DNA of 64,000 nt from NCBI RefSeq assembly GCF_034058155.1, contig NZ_CP139148.1:868001-932000 (forward strand), read 5' to 3'. Position 1 is the first letter of the stretch, and each line of letters starts with the position of its first letter. The position numbers were made by a program, and so were the translations under genes. Under the pieces are notes generated by a model that was given only the letters and a program-made list of their open reading frames with translations, was not told the DNA's origin and ran no database searches. The stretch comes from Flavobacterium sp. KACC 22761 (GTDB taxonomy: Bacteria > Bacteroidota > Bacteroidia > Flavobacteriales > Flavobacteriaceae). Below are positions 62,159 through 64,000 of the stretch, in pieces.

Positions 62159-64000
62159 TTAAGCGTTACCTTTTGCTTTTTTGATTACCTCTTCTGAAAT
62201 ATTAGAAGGTGTTTCTGCATAGTGAGAGAACTCCATTGTTGAAGTAGCTCTACCAGAAGATAATGTTCTTAATGTAGTTACATAACCAAACATTTCTGAT
62301 AAAGGCACATCAGCTTTGATAGTCTTAGCACCATTTCTGTCACCCATGTCATTTACTTGACCTCTACGACGATTCAAGTCACCTACGATATCACCCATGT
62401 TTTCTTCAGGAGTAATAACTTCGATTTTCATGATTGGCTCAAGAATAACAGCTCCAGCAGCACGTCCAGACTCTTTATAACCCATTCTAGCAGCTAATTC
62501 AAAAGAAAGAGCATCAGAATCCACAGGGTGGAAAGATCCGTCTAATAAAGTTACTTTCAAACTATCAACAGCGTATCCAGCTAACGGACCTGTTTTCATA
62601 GCCTCACGGAAACCTTTTTCAACAGCAGGGATATATTCTTTAGGAACGTTACCACCTTTTACCTCATTTACGAACTGTAATCCAACCGGAACTTTACCAT
62701 CAACTTCATCAGCAGGCTCGATTCTAAATACGATATCACCGAATTTACCACGACCTCCAGATTGTTTTTTGTAAGTTTCTCTATGTTGAGCAGATTTAGT
62801 AAACGCCTCTTTGTACTCTACTTGTGGCTCACCTTGGTTAACCTCTACTTTAAACTCACGTTTCATACGATCAACTAAGATATCCAAGTGAAGCTCACCC
62901 ATACCAGAAATAATAGTTTGACCTGAAGCCTCGTCAGTTCTTACCGTAAATGTTGGATCCTCTTCAGCTAATTTAGCCAAAGCCATACCCATTTTATCAA
63001 CGTCAGCTTTAGTTTTAGGCTCGATAGCGATACCAATTACCGGCTCTGGGAACTTCATAGATTCCAAGATAATTGGGTGCTTCTCGTCAGACAAAGTATC
63101 TCCAGTTTTGATATCTTTAAATCCTACAGCAGCTCCAATATCTCCAGCCTCAATAAATTCGATTGGATTTTGTTTGTTAGCATGCATTTGGTAAATACGA
63201 GAGATTCTCTCTTTGTTACCAGAACGAGTATTTAAAACATAAGAACCAGCATCCAAACGTCCAGAGTAAGCACGGAAGAAAGCTAAACGACCTACGAATG
63301 GGTCAGTAGCAATTTTAAATGCTAAAGCAGCGAATGGCTCTTTTACATCTGGTCTACGGATAATTTTAGTTTGATCTTCTTCTAATAATTCAGCATCATC
63401 AGGGTGAATTCCTTCAATACCTTCTTTATCTAATGGAGATGGCAAATATTTACAAACTGCATCCAACATAAATTGAACACCTTTGTTTTTGAAAGAAGAA
63501 CCAGCAAGCATAGGAATGATTGCCATATCAATAGTAGCAGCTCTTAAAGCATTATTGATTTCTTCTTCAGTAATAGAATTTTCATCTTCCATATACTTAT
63601 CTAAAAGATTTTCGTCATAAGTCGCAATCTCTTCGATAAGAATAGAACGGTAGTGCTTAACATCATCAACCATATCAGCTGGGATATCCACAACGTCAAA
63701 AGTAGCTCCTTGAGTTTCATCATGCCATACGATAGCTTGATTTTTCACTAAGTCAACAATACCTTTGAAATCTGCTTCATCACCAATAGGCAAAGTAATT
63801 GCAACCGCATTCGATTTCAACATATCTTTAACCTGTCCGCACACAGCTAAAAAGTTAGCACCTTGACGGTCCATTTTATTTACGAATCCCATACGAGGAA
63901 CTCTATATTGATCAGCAAGTCTCCAGTTAGTTTCTGATTGAGGCTCAACACCATCAACAGCACTAAATAAGAAAACCAAACCATCAAGTACACGTAAAGA
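62159..64000 (-). CDS. fusA: Translation elongation factor G, 5' end cut by window
   Basis: EF-G drives translocation with GTP. The frame is open to base 64000, giving 613 residues of the C-terminal part; upstream codons read SLRVLDGL then [20 protein letters not shown], so the G1 to G3 motifs lie outside the window. Visible are the NKMD guanine-specificity motif ([12 protein letters not shown]), domain II ([20 protein letters not shown]), [14 protein letters not shown] and the C-terminal domain with [20 protein letters not shown]. The Leu codon at 63979 is not the true start. Confidence 0.98.
   Translation of the reverse strand, partial: SLRVLDGLVFLFSAVDGVEPQSETNWRLADQYRVPRMGFVNKMDRQGANFLAVCGQVKDMLKSNAVAITLPIGDEADFKGIVDLVKNQAIVWHDETQGATFDVVDIPADMVDDVKHYRSILIEEIATYDENLLDKYMEDENSITEEEINNALRAATIDMAIIPMLAGSSFKNKGVQFMLDAVCKYLPSPLDKEGIEGIHPDDAELLEEDQTKIIRRPDVKEPFAALAFKIATDPFVGRLAFFRAYSGRLDAGSYVLNTRSGNKERISRIYQMHANKQNPIEFIEAGDIGAAVGFKDIKTGDTLSDEKHPIILESMKFPEPVIGIAIEPKTKADVDKMGMALAKLAEEDPTFTVRTDEASGQTIISGMGELHLDILVDRMKREFKVEVNQGEPQVEYKEAFTKSAQHRETYKKQSGGRGKFGDIVFRIEPADEVDGKVPVGLQFVNEVKGGNVPKEYIPAVEKGFREAMKTGPLAGYAVDSLKVTLLDGSFHPVDSDALSFELAARMGYKESGRAAGAVILEPIMKIEVITPEENMGDIVGDLNRRRGQVNDMGDRNGAKTIKADVPLSEMFGYVTTLRTLSSGRATSTMEFSHYAETPSNISEEVIKKAKGNA

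Noticed and set aside
63977..63979. Apparent start of fusA at 63979
   Set aside because: The codon is an internal TTG (Leu) and the frame continues with conserved EF-G residues to the window edge; the true start is outside.

Overview
The window reads as a stretch of a Flavobacterium-type chromosome (Bacteroidota, Flavobacteriia). Support comes from the AT-rich sequence, genes without Shine-Dalgarno leaders, repeated -7 elements of the Bacteroidota form TAnnTTTG (often TAnnTTTGC), zinc-free forms of ribosomal proteins L36 and S14, and the ctlX citrulline hydrolase gene. The genus is an inference; no database was searched. All genes except marC lie on the minus strand, so transcription runs from high to low coordinates.

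Region A (64000 to 47700) is the ribosomal supercluster. The end of the str operon (fusA, cut by the window edge, then rpsJ) closes at an intrinsic terminator. A TTTG-N20-TACTTTTG promoter then starts rplC-rplD-rplW-rplB-rpsS-rplV-rpsC-rplP-rpmC-rpsQ-rplN-rplX-rplE-rpsN, continuing to rpsH-rplF-rplR-rpsE-rpmD-rplO-secY-infA-rpmJ-rpsM-rpsK-rpsD-rpoA-rplQ. Three short intergenic spacers (before rpsH, rpsD and rplQ) hold well-paired hairpins that could be ribosomal-protein leaders.

Region B (47600 to 39580) is housekeeping: carA, eno, gltA, two guanidine-group hydrolase genes (a DDAH-like gene and ctlX), marC on the plus strand, a CoA-binding protein gene and recR. Most of these units have a clear terminator or a -7 element.

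Region C (39540 to 1) is a large surface-polysaccharide locus. Unit 1 encodes a Wza-like export lipoprotein, a Wzc-like tyrosine autokinase with a Tyr/Gly tail, a WbpP-like UDP-HexNAc 4-epimerase, a UDP-glucose dehydrogenase and a NusG/RfaH/UpxY-like elongation factor, and ends at a 17-bp-stem terminator. Unit 2 starts at its own promoter with a hairpin in the leader. It runs about 26 kb without an obvious terminator: a TviB-like dehydrogenase, manC, rfbB, a large SLBB export protein, a Wzz-like co-polymerase, a GalE-like epimerase, glycosyltransferases, a Wzx flippase, a Wzy-like polymerase, a probable 6-deoxytalose epimerase, gmd and fcl (GDP-fucose), a WecA-like initiating transferase, a sugar cupin plus aminotransferase pair, and rfbC, rfbD and rfbA. 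A WbpM/PglF-like dehydratase with its own terminator follows. Downstream lie an ABC O-antigen exporter (wzm, wzt) and genes of less clear role, including an acetyltransferase and a truncated GT4-like gene. The locus therefore codes for dTDP-rhamnose (probably also dTDP-6-deoxytalose), GDP-fucose, amino-sugar and uronic-acid precursors, and for both Wzx/Wzy-type and ABC-type export.

I found no CRISPR array, insertion sequence, prophage, tRNA or rRNA. The most interesting unexplained signals are regulatory: the NusG-like gene, terminator, promoter and hairpin arrangement at 33000-33750, and the hairpins in the ribosomal operons.
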